A stretch of DNA of 64,000 nt from Candidatus Zhuqueibacterota bacterium (GCA_022616415.1 JAKEEU010000368.1:21312-85311); one strand, 5' to 3'; counted from the first letter of the stretch, positions 23,197 through 32,892 are shown. Notes: generated from the sequence alone by a model not told the origin. Numbers and translations are program-made.

Positions 23197-25812
23197 TTAC
23201 TTGCCTCTGGGAGCTTTCCGCTTCACTTCTTCAAACCAGTTCGTCACCACGTTAAGCTGGGTTTGCCGCGAGGGTTCTTCGCTGCTTTTCAGCAACAGGA
23301 AACGTTGGCCATCCGGCGAAACATCATAAGATCGGCCGGCCAGAATACGTATATAATCACCTTCAAAGAGCACCTTGGGCAAATCAAAAGAGAATTGCGA
23401 ATTGGTGTTGTAGCTCACGATCATCCACTTCCTGCCGTTGCGATAGAACAGCTCAGGAGAGCTTCGCGACCAGACCGGCTCTTTTCCTCCCTCGGTTGAA
23501 ATTCGCCACTTTTCCCCGGTCTGGGGATAAGGTTGAACGTAGACATCCGATTGCGCCTGTTCATCCGCGGTATAAGCAAGCAATCGGCCATCAGGTGAAA
23601 ATGCCGGCCCCCATTCATTAAAACGGCTGGTGGCGAATGGCTGCCATTTGCTTTCGCCATTTGTCGAGAGCAAATAGATATCATCGGTTTGTCCTTGTAC
23701 GTTAAGTGCCAATAATTTTCCATCAGGTGACCATGAAGACGTATATTGATATGTTTCACTTTTGGTGAGCTGCTTGATCTCACCACTCCCGTCAGCAGCT
23801 TGCATGAATATATTATAAGCACCGGCTCTATCAGAAGAGAAAGTCACCGACCTGCCATCTGGCGTCCATACGGGAAACACATTGTTTCCATCTATTGTGA
23901 GTCTTGAGCGAGAACCACGCAATAGATCAAAGCTCCAAACATCCTGTTTCGCATTTTGAATCCCAATGGCCAGGCGCTTGCCATCAGGAGACAATTGATA
24001 TGCACCATAAGCTTCAGCGGGAAACTGAAGTTGTTCCGCATGGCCTTTACGGTCCAACCAGATCAGTATGCTTTTGCCTTGAAAAACGCCAGGAAGATAA
24101 ACGAGCGCTCCGTCATTGGAAATGGCATACTGAGTCGCGCTCGACGTTTCTATCCTGACATTGTCAAGAACCGGCACTGGAGAACCGGTAACTTTCAGGT
24201 TATCCAAATCAAAGGTCACGGCCTCCAATCCTCCTCCTTGCGTATATACCAAGTGTCCGGTGCTTGTATATTTCGGGTTATGGCCCCTATCGAGCAACTT
24301 TCTTTTCCCGTCGGAGTCTAAAAGGATCATACTTATACCCGCATCCACAAAACTCGATACAAGCACAGCTTTACCACCTGGGAGAATTTCGGGCCAGAGA
24401 GAATTTGGATATTTCTCAGTTAAGATATGTGGCGTGCCACCAGATGCCGATATCCAGGAAAGTATATTACCCTCGCGATGTGAAAAGATGATACGGTCAT
24501 CAGTCCCCCAGCTTGCACCGAAGGAATTAATAACCTCACACAGCAGGACAGGTTCCCCTCCCAAAATGGAGACTTTTTTCATTTCGTTGCCGGCAAAAAA
24601 TCCAATCCACTGACCATCAGGCGAGAAGAACGGATTGTAGGCGCCCTCGGTACCAGGGATGGGCACGGCTTCAAATTGATCCATGTGACGCCAGTACAAC
24701 TGCGTTTTGCCAGCGAGGTCAGCCACATAAACCAGATTGGCTCCATCCGGTGAAAGCGCCAGAGCCGGATGGCCTACTCCCAACGGCGCGGATCCGACTG
24801 GAGCTATCGGCGCAGATTCAGGAAGATTTATACTCGACCGTTTCACCGGCGCAAGAGAAGGGCGCTGCAAAACCAAAATGGTGATGAGTGCCGCCGTCAT
24901 CAGAACTGCGATACTCCACGGAATTGCACGAAGCCAGAATGCCGTTTGTTTTTCAGTCTGCCTTGTCACCGTCGCTGTAGAAATTCTCGAAGCGCCGGTC
25001 GCTGAGAGATCGATGGATTTTAAATCCACTGGCAGCTCATCCACGTGCTGATAGCGCGCCGCCGGATTTTTCGCCAGCATTTTGGCCACAACGCGCTCCA
25101 AATCCATCGGCACATTCGAGCGCAAGCTGGTGAGCGGCTCCGGCTCTTCATTTAAAATCGAATACATCATCGCCGACTCGTACTCGCCTCGGAACGGCAA
25201 GCGTCCGCTGATCATTTCATACAACACCACCCCGAGCGACCAAATATCAGTGCGATGATCCACCACTTCCCCGCGCGCCTGCTCCGGCGACATGTAAGCG
25301 GCAGTGCCCAACGTCATGCCTTCTTTCGTGAGCATCGTCCCGCCGCGCGCCAATTTCGCCAAGCCGAAATCCATGATCTTCACTTGGCCTTTCTCCGTGA
25401 TCATGATATTGGCGCTTTTGATGTCGCGATGCGTGATGCCTTTCTCGTGCGCGGCTTGCAAGCCATCGGCAATCTGCATGGCCAATTTGATTGCCTCGAC
25501 GATCTTCAACGGCCCAGCCTCGATCTTCTCCCGCAAGCTCTGGCCTTCGATGAATTCCATCGCGATAAACATCTGACCATCGACTTCATCGATCGCGTGG
25601 ATGGTGCAAATGTTCGGATGATTGAGCGCCGCCGCAGCTTGCGCCTCGCGCAGAAAGCGGCTCTTGTCCTCGCCGCCGAGCGCGATAGCCGAAAGAAACT
25701 TGAGCGCGACTATGCGCTTGAGCTTGGTGTCTTCGGCTTTGTAAACGACGCCCATGCCGCCTTCGCCGAGCTTGGCGAGGATTTTGTAATGAGAAATGGT
25801 TTTGCCGATCAT
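23197..25812 (-). CDS. Membrane Ser/Thr kinase with PD40/TolB-type beta-propeller (tandem copy C)
   Basis: 871 residues, same layout as copies A and B: GEGGMGVVYKAED, HRDIKSAN, DFG, YMSPEQARGE, a membrane helix near 297-316 (SIAVLMTAALITILVL) and PD40 blades such as LSPDGANLVYVADLAGKTQL, FSPDGQWIGFFAGNE and FSPDGRLLAYTADEQAQSDV. It is 5'-most in the array. The upstream region (25813-25885) is shared with a divergent nucleotidyltransferase gene and keeps half of the inverted repeat seen before copies at 15.2 and 18.9 kb. Confidence 0.92.
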   Translation of the reverse strand: MIGKTISHYKILAKLGEGGMGVVYKAEDTKLKRIVALKFLSAIALGGEDKSRFLREAQAAAALNHPNICTIHAIDEVDGQMFIAMEFIEGQSLREKIEAGPLKIVEAIKLAMQIADGLQAAHEKGITHRDIKSANIMITEKGQVKIMDFGLAKLARGGTMLTKEGMTLGTAAYMSPEQARGEVVDHRTDIWSLGVVLYEMISGRLPFRGEYESAMMYSILNEEPEPLTSLRSNVPMDLERVVAKMLAKNPAARYQHVDELPVDLKSIDLSATGASRISTATVTRQTEKQTAFWLRAIPWSIAVLMTAALITILVLQRPSLAPVKRSSINLPESAPIAPVGSAPLGVGHPALALSPDGANLVYVADLAGKTQLYWRHMDQFEAVPIPGTEGAYNPFFSPDGQWIGFFAGNEMKKVSILGGEPVLLCEVINSFGASWGTDDRIIFSHREGNILSWISASGGTPHILTEKYPNSLWPEILPGGKAVLVSSFVDAGISMILLDSDGKRKLLDRGHNPKYTSTGHLVYTQGGGLEAVTFDLDNLKVTGSPVPVLDNVRIETSSATQYAISNDGALVYLPGVFQGKSILIWLDRKGHAEQLQFPAEAYGAYQLSPDGKRLAIGIQNAKQDVWSFDLLRGSRSRLTIDGNNVFPVWTPDGRSVTFSSDRAGAYNIFMQAADGSGEIKQLTKSETYQYTSSWSPDGKLLALNVQGQTDDIYLLSTNGESKWQPFATSRFNEWGPAFSPDGRLLAYTADEQAQSDVYVQPYPQTGEKWRISTEGGKEPVWSRSSPELFYRNGRKWMIVSYNTNSQFSFDLPKVLFEGDYIRILAGRSYDVSPDGQRFLLLKSSEEPSRQTQLNVVTNWFEEVKRKAPRGK

Positions 25813-25885
25813 GTTATCAACATTCTCTTTAAAAATTTTTCATTGCAACGCTTGTTTTTTACACAAAGTATATTAGCTTTTATTT

Positions 25886-26566
25886 ATGGACATCGACAAC
25901 GAACTCAAGCAAACGCTCGAGCAGCTTTTGAAACTGTGCCGCGATTTCGGCATTCAACCGCGACTTATCGGCGGTTTGGCCGTGCGCGGATTTGCGCGGC
26001 GAAAGCGGTACACCCATGATATCGATCTCGCCAGCAATCGTTTCGACAAGCCCAATTTGGTCACGATTCTCAAACAGATGGGCTTTGATTATCAAGACCA
26101 ATCGCAGTTCGAAGGCGTGAAGGCGAGCAAGCGCATCGGCAGTAAAACGGTTGAAATTCATATCGCAATCGACCGGCTGTGGGACATGGTTTCCAACCGG
26201 ACTTATACACCTTCTTCCGACTCAGCTGAAGTGTCGATTGATGAGGCCGGTGATTTGCTCGCGCCGGCGGTTTCCGCCGAAGATTTGCTGATTCTCAAAC
26301 TGATGCCGTTGCGTGATCGCGATTTGTGCGACGTCATTGCACTGCTGCTGGATTTGCCGGATATCGACGCCCAAACATTTTGGGCAAATTGTGAACGAAC
26401 CGACAATAAGAGTCACATCGCGGCTCAACTCAGAAAGCTTGAAAGCGCGCTCAAAAGCGGTGGATTCCGCGAAGCTTGGGCAGAGTACTACGGCGAGCCG
26501 CTTCCAAAGCGGGATATACTTTTTGCCATTGACAGAATACGCTCACTTTTGAAAACACAAAAATGA
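25886..26566 (+). CDS. Nucleotidyltransferase-fold protein (AbiEii/MNT-like)
   Basis: 226 residues. RLIGGLAVRGFARRKRYTHD then IDL gives the polymerase-beta-type GG...DxD active site; SKTVEIHIAID may carry the third acidic residue. EDLLILKLMPLRDRDLCDVI is a conserved helix seen in AbiEii-like toxin nucleotidyltransferases and related DUF6036-type proteins. It may nucleotidylate tRNA or protein targets, but the substrate is unknown. The stop overlaps the next gene (ATGA at 26563), so the two form a small operon inserted between kinases. Confidence 0.78.
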   Translation: MDIDNELKQTLEQLLKLCRDFGIQPRLIGGLAVRGFARRKRYTHDIDLASNRFDKPNLVTILKQMGFDYQDQSQFEGVKASKRIGSKTVEIHIAIDRLWDMVSNRTYTPSSDSAEVSIDEAGDLLAPAVSAEDLLILKLMPLRDRDLCDVIALLLDLPDIDAQTFWANCERTDNKSHIAAQLRKLESALKSGGFREAWAEYYGEPLPKRDILFAIDRIRSLLKTQK

Positions 26567-26940
26567 ATTCGAAAAATACACAAATCGCTTGCCCCCAATG
26601 CCGCTCCACTGTTGCTCTTGCAGTCAACGGCAATACATTGGAAACTCCGTTGATCTGCCAAGCCTGCGGCCAAACCTTCTTGCCGCATTTTTATTGCCCA
26701 GAGGCGAATTCATCTTCGCGCCATATTTTTGCAGCGAGTCGCCTTTATGTTGACAACATGGGCGCAATCTATACCTTTTGTCCCGACCATACTTTCACAA
26801 CTTACGCTCTCGCTGCTGACAGCAAGCCGCGCCTCAAGCGCACTCCGTTTCAAGCCGCAACTCGTTTTTTTGATTCCATTGTCTTTCGTCTATCCTTGAC
26901 CATTGAAGGCTGGCGCTGGCGTTTGGTCACGCGTCGCTAA
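26563..26940 (+). CDS. Zinc-ribbon protein, hypothetical
   Basis: 125 residues. The N-terminus has CPQC (about 10-13) and CQAC (about 32-35), a two-knuckle zinc ribbon; a further Cys-containing FYCPEA and FCPDHTFT follow. The C-terminus is basic (RWRLVTRR). No enzymatic motif is seen. It overlaps the nucleotidyltransferase gene by 4 bases and could be its partner or an RNA/DNA-binding adaptor; this is inference from context. Confidence 0.65.
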   Translation: MNSKNTQIACPQCRSTVALAVNGNTLETPLICQACGQTFLPHFYCPEANSSSRHIFAASRLYVDNMGAIYTFCPDHTFTTYALAADSKPRLKRTPFQAATRFFDSIVFRLSLTIEGWRWRLVTRR

Positions 26941-27041
26941 AAGGACGCACTCCCTTTTTCGGGATTCGTGTGCTCGTACTCGCTCGGGGAGAGTTTCTTT
27001 CAATTCCGTCTCTTTCTTGACTCGACGCAAATCGACAATCA

Positions 27042-27090
27042 GCTTGAAAGGCAATTCCCCGCTCAACATTTCATAGGGCATAAAGCTCAG
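27042..27090 (-). pseudogene. Tiny kinase fragment
   Basis: About 14 codons read PYEMLSGELPFK, which is the helix F/G region of the kinases here (VVLYEMLSGELPFKGE). Nothing else of the kinase is left. The rest of 26941-27155 shows no gene. Confidence 0.6.
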
Positions 27091-27155
27091 AACGTGAAGC
27101 GCCATTCGCTCCTTACGCTTTACATGATGGGTTTTATGCGCTCATTTTTCCAACC

Positions 27156-29390
27156 CTATGGGCGCAGCCCCACTTTCTTGAGCAAGTCCGTGAATCGTGG
27201 ATCAGACCGCAGGCGGTCGCATCTGGGGTCTATTTTGAGGAAAACCAGCCAGCCATCGCGTTCTTCATAGGCCTTTTTCAGCCACTCGAACGCCTGATCT
27301 TTTTCGTTGAGCCCCACATACACGGCTGCCGTGAAATACCGTGAAACATACCGTTCCTTCGATAGCGCGCTCACCTCTTGGAGAATCTTCCGCGCTTCGT
27401 CTGTCCTTCCTGACATCGCATGGGTGCAAGCGGGAACAACATTAAACGCGTCATCACCCAAGAGCGATATCCCTTTTTGAAATTCCATGATGGCTTCGTC
27501 ATATCTTGATTGTTGCTCGTAAATCCACCCAAGGTGGATGTGTACGGTGCTGAAGTTCGGATCCATCTCAAGTGTCTTGAGGCCTTGGTCAACCGCCTTG
27601 TCGTGCTGGCGGGCAAAGTGCAAAAGCCATCCATGCGACGAATTTATTACCAGCGAGAGCGGATCAAGCTCTTGCGCTCGTTGGATTTCTGCAAGGCTTT
27701 CTTCGGTGCGGCCCATTGGCATCAAAAAGACCGCGTACCAAAGGTGAGCTGTTGCATAGCCGGGGTTGAGATCAATAGCACGTTTAAATTCCTGTTCGGC
27801 AGCCAACCAATCCCAATCGTAAGCCCACTTAACAAATCCCAGGGAAGTATGAGCTTCGCTCAATGCATCATCAATTTCCAGTGCCTTCTGCGCTAATGCC
27901 TTGGCTTTGGGGAATGCCTCCTTCGGTGGGAGATAGGTGTAAAACCCGAGGATAATGAAGCAGTCGGCCAGCCCCGAATATGCCAGAGCGTAGGCCGGAT
28001 CCTTTTCGAGAGCCTGGTTGAAATACTGCACGGCCTGCTGCAGCCCACCTTCATATCTTTTGTTCCAAAAGTAGCGGCCCTTCAAATACAGGTTATACGC
28101 TTCAAAATTCTCGGTATAGCGTTTGATCAGCGGCGCTTCCTGTCCACTTATCAATTTGATCTTCAGGGTATTGACAATCGTTCGCGTAATGTCATCCTGG
28201 ATGGCGAATACATCCTCCAGCTCACGGTCGTATTTCTCAGACCAGAGATGATAGCCATCTTCCACATTGACGAGCTGGGCGGTGATCCGCAGCCGATTGC
28301 CGGCTTTGCGCACGCTTCCTTCCAACACGGTGCTGACGTTCAACTGTCCACCAACTTTACGAATGTCATAAGCCTGGCCTTTAAATTGAAAGCCGGAGGA
28401 CCGCGAAACCACCCGCAATCCTTCGAGCTTGGCCAACGCATTGATCAACTCTTCGGCCATGCCATCGCAGAAATATTCTTGATCTTTTTGCGGGCTTAGG
28501 TCCGAAAACGGCAACACCGCGATGGAAGGCGCCGGCTTCTTTGCGCTTGTTGATTCTTTGATGGACTCAGATTCGAGCTGCTTTTTGAGAGCGCTTAAAT
28601 CAGCCAGCATTTCATTGATATGCTGAAAGCGCTTGTCCGCATTTTTGGCGATGGACTTATTCACCATGCGTTCCAGCGCCGTTGGCACTCCGGCGCGTAA
28701 ATCCGCCAGCGGTTTCGGCTCTTCATGTATAATTGAATACATCACCGCCTGCTCATATTCGCCTTTGAAAGGCAATTGGCCGGTGAGCATTTCGTACAGG
28801 ACAACGCCGAGCGACCAGATGTCGGTGCGGTGATCGACCTCTTCGCCGCGAGTTTGTTCAGGCGACGTGTAAGCCGTAGTGCCGAGGGCCGTGCCAGGCT
28901 TAGTGAGTCGCGCATAGCCGGCGAGCTTGGCAAGGCCGAAATCGAGAATCTTCACAATGCCGTCGTTCGTCACAAAGATATTCGCCGGTTTGATGTCCCG
29001 ATGCACAATCCCTTTCTCGTGCGCTTTCGCTAAACCCTGTGCAATTTGAATGGCGAGATCAATCACACTGTCCACTGATAGCTGACCACTGGCCACTTTC
29101 TTCTTCAGCGTCTCACCCTCGTAATAGGCCATGGCAATAAACATCTGCCCATCTTCGGTTTCGTCGATTTCATAGATAGTACAAATGTTGGGATGGTCCA
29201 AAGCTGAAGCCGCTTTGGCTTCGTGAATGAAGCGCTTTTTCTCTTCTTCATCCGCGCTGAGATGAGGCGGGAGAAATTTCAAGGCGACGAAGCGGTCGAG
29301 CTTGAGGTCTTGGGCTTTGTAGACCACGCCCATGCCTCCGCCGCCGAGTTTCTCGAGGATTTTGTAATGAGAAATGGTTTGGCCGATCAT
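27156..29390 (-). CDS. Ser/Thr kinase with TolB-like domain and TPRs, no membrane helix
   Basis: 744 residues from ATG 29390 (AAGGA 6 bases upstream; an upstream extension to 29447 does not resemble the other kinases). Kinase domain: GGGGMGVVYKAQD, VALKFL, HRDIKPAN (130-137), DFG (150-152). TSPEQTRGE replaces the usual MSPEQ. Then a TolB/adenylyl-cyclase-associated-like domain (SIAVLPFSDLSPQKDQEYFC, about 289-410) and TPR repeats (about 425-740). Unlike the kinase at 12519 there is no hydrophobic segment between the parts, so it is likely cytoplasmic. It is a paralogue of 30353-32602; a MazF-type module lies between them. Confidence 0.92.
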   Translation of the reverse strand: MIGQTISHYKILEKLGGGGMGVVYKAQDLKLDRFVALKFLPPHLSADEEEKKRFIHEAKAASALDHPNICTIYEIDETEDGQMFIAMAYYEGETLKKKVASGQLSVDSVIDLAIQIAQGLAKAHEKGIVHRDIKPANIFVTNDGIVKILDFGLAKLAGYARLTKPGTALGTTAYTSPEQTRGEEVDHRTDIWSLGVVLYEMLTGQLPFKGEYEQAVMYSIIHEEPKPLADLRAGVPTALERMVNKSIAKNADKRFQHINEMLADLSALKKQLESESIKESTSAKKPAPSIAVLPFSDLSPQKDQEYFCDGMAEELINALAKLEGLRVVSRSSGFQFKGQAYDIRKVGGQLNVSTVLEGSVRKAGNRLRITAQLVNVEDGYHLWSEKYDRELEDVFAIQDDITRTIVNTLKIKLISGQEAPLIKRYTENFEAYNLYLKGRYFWNKRYEGGLQQAVQYFNQALEKDPAYALAYSGLADCFIILGFYTYLPPKEAFPKAKALAQKALEIDDALSEAHTSLGFVKWAYDWDWLAAEQEFKRAIDLNPGYATAHLWYAVFLMPMGRTEESLAEIQRAQELDPLSLVINSSHGWLLHFARQHDKAVDQGLKTLEMDPNFSTVHIHLGWIYEQQSRYDEAIMEFQKGISLLGDDAFNVVPACTHAMSGRTDEARKILQEVSALSKERYVSRYFTAAVYVGLNEKDQAFEWLKKAYEERDGWLVFLKIDPRCDRLRSDPRFTDLLKKVGLRP

Positions 29391-29548
29391 TTTAATTCCT
29401 TGAATTATCGCATACGCAAAGATGCACAAGTTTCTTGGCAATGTCAAGCCTGGCGTCCAAATGAATTCGGTATTGACATTGGCTCATTGATTCGTTATAT
29501 TTTGTTTGCAAAGGATCTATCAAAGCAATTTATCTTTGGAGAATTAAA

Positions 29549-29812
29549 ATGACTATCGAGACGATCCGTTTAAATCAAGATAACACCCTGCCGCCGACCT
29601 TGCTTTCCAGATTCGGATTCGAGGAGCAAAAACCTTTCAAGGCCGTGTTGAGCACAATGGGAATCCTCTTATTGAAGGAATCGGCCTCTTTAAGCGATAT
29701 CATTTTGACTTTGGAAGAACTTAAAACAATCTATGCCAACGAGCTTCGGGAATTGGATAAGGAATGGGACGATTTCACGCTTTCCGAGGAACTGTTGAGT
29801 TCCGATTTTTAA
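29549..29812 (+). CDS. Probable antitoxin or partner of the MazF-like protein
   Basis: 87 residues, acidic: TIETIRLNQDNTLPPTLLSR, KAVLSTMGILLLKE, then EELKTIYANELRELDKEWDD. I recognise no named antitoxin domain, although the N-terminal part could form a short beta/helix DNA-binding segment. Position directly upstream (12-base gap) of a MazF-family gene, same strand, small and acidic, is what an antitoxin would show. GGAG lies upstream of the ATG. Confidence 0.6.
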   Translation: MTIETIRLNQDNTLPPTLLSRFGFEEQKPFKAVLSTMGILLLKESASLSDIILTLEELKTIYANELRELDKEWDDFTLSEELLSSDF

Positions 29813-29824
29813 CTGGGGGCTTGT

Positions 29825-30286
29825 ATGGCTGTAGAACTGGCAAAAGATTTCTCTCGAGGCAGCATCTATTTTGTTGACCCATTAACTCCATTGGTCACCT
29901 GCCCTGGGTGTAACCATAATTTTGTGGCCAAATACTCTGCAAAAGTAGAAAAATTCACCTGTGATAAGTGTGGAAACGAATGTGATCCGGATTTTGTCCA
30001 AAGAGGAAAACGTCCGGTATTGATTATCCAAAATCCCACCTTTGATTTCTTCAACACCATTACTGTTATCCCTATCACCTCGCAAGAAAAAGCTAAAGAC
30101 AAAGTTGGTGCTGTTTACATATCCAAAGGCAAACCCTCGGGGTTAAGTAAAGACTCTTGGGCTTTAGTCTGGCAAATTCGAACGATTAACAAGAATCTCT
30201 TCTTTAAGGAAAATTATCTTGGCAAGGTTTCAGCCAAAAAACTAAAAGAGATAAAAACTACCCTGAAGAAACATTTGCTTTTATGA
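29825..30286 (+). CDS. MazF/PemK-like toxin with internal zinc ribbon
   Basis: 153 residues. RGSIYFVD (11-18) and KRPVLIIQNPTFDFFNTITV (62 on) then IPITS are the split halves of a MazF barrel; VGAVYISKGKPSGLSKDSWA and LVWQIRTINKNL follow, then VSAKKLKEIKTTLKKHLLL, all in family order. Between beta strands 1 and 2 there is an insertion of about 40 residues with CPGC (26-29) and CDKC (46-49), a zinc ribbon. MazF proteins cut RNA at short sequences. The insertion lies where the family has the beta1-beta2 loop, which takes part in RNA and antitoxin contacts. The small acidic gene just upstream is the probable antitoxin. Confidence 0.8.
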   Translation: MAVELAKDFSRGSIYFVDPLTPLVTCPGCNHNFVAKYSAKVEKFTCDKCGNECDPDFVQRGKRPVLIIQNPTFDFFNTITVIPITSQEKAKDKVGAVYISKGKPSGLSKDSWALVWQIRTINKNLFFKENYLGKVSAKKLKEIKTTLKKHLLL

Positions 30287-30352
30287 ACATGCTTTGCCGT
30301 AGTTAAGCATGAAAACATGAGCCATCTATGAAAATGCGCCCTTCATCCTACG

Positions 30353-32602
30353 TTATTCCTCCAACCCGATTTTCTGCAACAACTCTTCAAACCTCGGATC
30401 CGAGCGCAGGGCGTCAAAAGTAGGTTCGGTCTTGAGCCGAAATAGACCATTCCGCTCTTCATAAGCCTTGTTGAGCCATTCGAATGCTTGATCCTTCTCT
30501 CCCAACCCCGTATAGACCCAGACAAAATCAAGCGGGGCGACATACTGCTGCTTTGACCTCTCCTCAAGCTCGTGGAGCACTTTCCGCGCCTCCTCTTTCC
30601 TGCCCGACCCGGCGTAAACCATTCCAAGCGCCGCCAGCCAAAATGTATTCCCCTTCCAAAGCGGTATCACCTTTTGAAATGCGGCAATCGCTTCTTCATA
30701 CATTGCCTTTTGAAAATAAGCAGCAGCGATGAACCCGAGCGCCGCGACCGAGTTAGGATCCATCTCGAGCGCCTTCTGGCACTCCTGGATGGCCTGATCG
30801 TACTGGCGGGCCATGTAAAACACATAGCCCGCAAACGCGTTTGCGAGCAGCGAGAGTGGATCAAGCTCCTGGGCTTGCTTGGCCTCAATAATAGCTTCGT
30901 CAAAGCGGCCCATCCATGCTAAACACAGAGCATAATAACTGTGCGCTAAAGCGTAGCTCGGGTTGAGCGCAATCGCGCGCTGGAATTCTCGCTCAGCGCC
31001 AGGCCAGTCCCAATCGTAATACGTTACAATCATGCCCAGCGAAGCATGGGACTCGGCAAGGTTCTCGTCGATCTGCAGCGCCTTCTCCGCCGCTGCCTTG
31101 GCTCTTGAAAAGGCCTCCTTGGGCGGGAGGAAATGATAGACACCAAGCACAGAATAGGAGTCGGCCAGTCCGGTGTATGCCAGGGCATAGTCAGGATCTT
31201 TTTCCAACGCCTGGCCGAAACATTCGATTCCTTTTTGCAGCAGCCCTTCATACCGCTTATTCCAATAGTAGCGGCCTTTTAAATACAGGTGATAGGCTTC
31301 CAGATTCTCGGTATACTGTTTCACCAGCGGCGCGCTCGGCTCGCCGATCAACTTGATTTTCAAGGCGGTGACGATTTGCTGGGCGATATTGTCCTGGATG
31401 GCAAAGATGTCCTCCATCTCGCGGTCGTATTTCTCGGACCAGAGATGGTAGCCATCGGCCACGTTGACGAGCTGCGCGGTAATGCGCACGCGGTTGCCGG
31501 CTTTCCGCACGCTGCCTTCCACCAGCGTCTCCACATGGAGTTTCCTGCCGATTTCCCGAACATCCGACTTTTCCCCTTTGAATGAGAACGCCGTGGTTCG
31601 GGCCACCACCTTCAAGCTCTCGATCTTGGTCAACGCATTGATCAGCTCTTCGGCCATGCCATCGCAAAAATATTCCTGATCCTTTTGCGGGCTTAAATCC
31701 GCAAACGGCAACACCGCGATGGAAGGCGCGGTTTTCTTTTCGTCAACGGCTTTTTTTGCGGACTCCAATTCAAGCTGCTTTTTGAGAGCGCTTAGATCAG
31801 TCAGGATCTCGTTCGTATTTTGGTAGCGTTGGTCAGAATTCTTGGTCATGGCCTTTTCGATCATCTGCTGTAATTGGGCTGGAACGCCAGCTCGTAATTC
31901 TGCAATCGGCTTCGGCGCCTCATGAATAATTGAATACATCACCGCCTGCTCATATTCGCCTTTGAAAGGCAATTGGCCGGTGAGCATTTCGTACAGCACA
32001 ACGCCGAGCGACCAGATGTCGGTGCGGTGATCGACCTCTTCGCCGCGAGTTTGTTCAGGCGACATGTAAGCCGCGGTGCCGAGGGCCGTGCCAGGCTTGG
32101 TGAGTCGTGCTTGGCCAGCGAGCTTGGCAAGACCGAAATCGACGATCTTCACCAATCCGTCGTTGGTCACAAAGACATTCGCCGGCTTAATGTCGCGATG
32201 CACAATGCCCTTCTCGTGCGCCTTCGCCAAGCCCTGTGCAATTTGAATGGTGAGATCAAGCGTTTGGTCAATGAGCAATAGTCCCCGCTCAATTTTCTTC
32301 TTGATGGTTTCGCCTTCGTAATAGGCCATGGCTATAAACATCTGCCCGTCTTCGGCTTGCCCTTCAGTGGTCTCGTCTATTTCATAGATCGTGCAAATGT
32401 TCGGATGATCCAGTGCCGAGGCTGCTTTGGCTTCTTGAATGAAACGCTTCTTTTCTTCTGCATCCGCGCTGAGATGATGCGGGAGAAACTTCAAGGCGAC
32501 GAAGCGGTCGAGCTTGAGGTCCTGGGCTTTGTACACGACGCCCATGCCCCCGCCGCCGAGTTTTTCTAAAATTTTGTAATGAGAAATCGTTTTGCCGATC
32601 AT
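30353..32602 (-). CDS. Ser/Thr kinase with TolB-like domain and TPRs, no membrane helix
   Basis: 749 residues, close paralogue of 27156-29390. Kinase: GGGGMGVVYKAQD, VALKFL, HRDIKPAN (135-142), DFG (155-157), YMSPEQTRGE. A few residues (TTEGQAE) are inserted after the DE loop near residue 78-84. The TolB-like domain starts at SIAVLPFADLSPQKDQEYFC (about 298) and TPR repeats fill about 430-745. A terminator at 32893-32930 and a kinase relic lie upstream. Confidence 0.92.
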   Translation of the reverse strand: MIGKTISHYKILEKLGGGGMGVVYKAQDLKLDRFVALKFLPHHLSADAEEKKRFIQEAKAASALDHPNICTIYEIDETTEGQAEDGQMFIAMAYYEGETIKKKIERGLLLIDQTLDLTIQIAQGLAKAHEKGIVHRDIKPANVFVTNDGLVKIVDFGLAKLAGQARLTKPGTALGTAAYMSPEQTRGEEVDHRTDIWSLGVVLYEMLTGQLPFKGEYEQAVMYSIIHEAPKPIAELRAGVPAQLQQMIEKAMTKNSDQRYQNTNEILTDLSALKKQLELESAKKAVDEKKTAPSIAVLPFADLSPQKDQEYFCDGMAEELINALTKIESLKVVARTTAFSFKGEKSDVREIGRKLHVETLVEGSVRKAGNRVRITAQLVNVADGYHLWSEKYDREMEDIFAIQDNIAQQIVTALKIKLIGEPSAPLVKQYTENLEAYHLYLKGRYYWNKRYEGLLQKGIECFGQALEKDPDYALAYTGLADSYSVLGVYHFLPPKEAFSRAKAAAEKALQIDENLAESHASLGMIVTYYDWDWPGAEREFQRAIALNPSYALAHSYYALCLAWMGRFDEAIIEAKQAQELDPLSLLANAFAGYVFYMARQYDQAIQECQKALEMDPNSVAALGFIAAAYFQKAMYEEAIAAFQKVIPLWKGNTFWLAALGMVYAGSGRKEEARKVLHELEERSKQQYVAPLDFVWVYTGLGEKDQAFEWLNKAYEERNGLFRLKTEPTFDALRSDPRFEELLQKIGLEE

Positions 32603-32639
32603 GACATCACCTTACAGGCGCAGCCTCAAATCAACAAAC

Positions 32640-32790
32640 TGAAGAATTGGCCGCCGCCGAGCCTATGGCCGTAGGCTTTTCGAGGATTTTGTCCCGCTGT
32701 ACCCGTTCATTCTTAATTTCATTATGGAAGGAAAATCGGGGAAAAGCGGGATAGTGGGAGGCTATGTCCGTAGATGATTCAGCCAATCAT
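32640..32790 (-). pseudogene. Kinase start remnant with palindromic insertions
   Basis: Reads MIG then a stop, later out-of-frame CACTATCCCGCTTT (HYPAF), an unrelated AT-rich middle, then GACAAAATCCTCGAAAAG (DKILEK), a palindrome CCTACGGCCATAGG, and a GGCGG tract from the glycine loop. The first insertion lies between HY and KIL, exactly where the remnant at 22911-23195 is interrupted, and it shares the ends TCCCGCTTT and GGGACAAAAT. Confidence 0.6.
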
Positions 32791-32892
32791 TGTGGTAATC
32801 AATTTTATAGCGATCCATTTACAAAATAGACAATTTTTTCGAAAACGCAAGTACGTTCCATAGAAAAGCCAGCTCAATTTGCCGATCACAAA

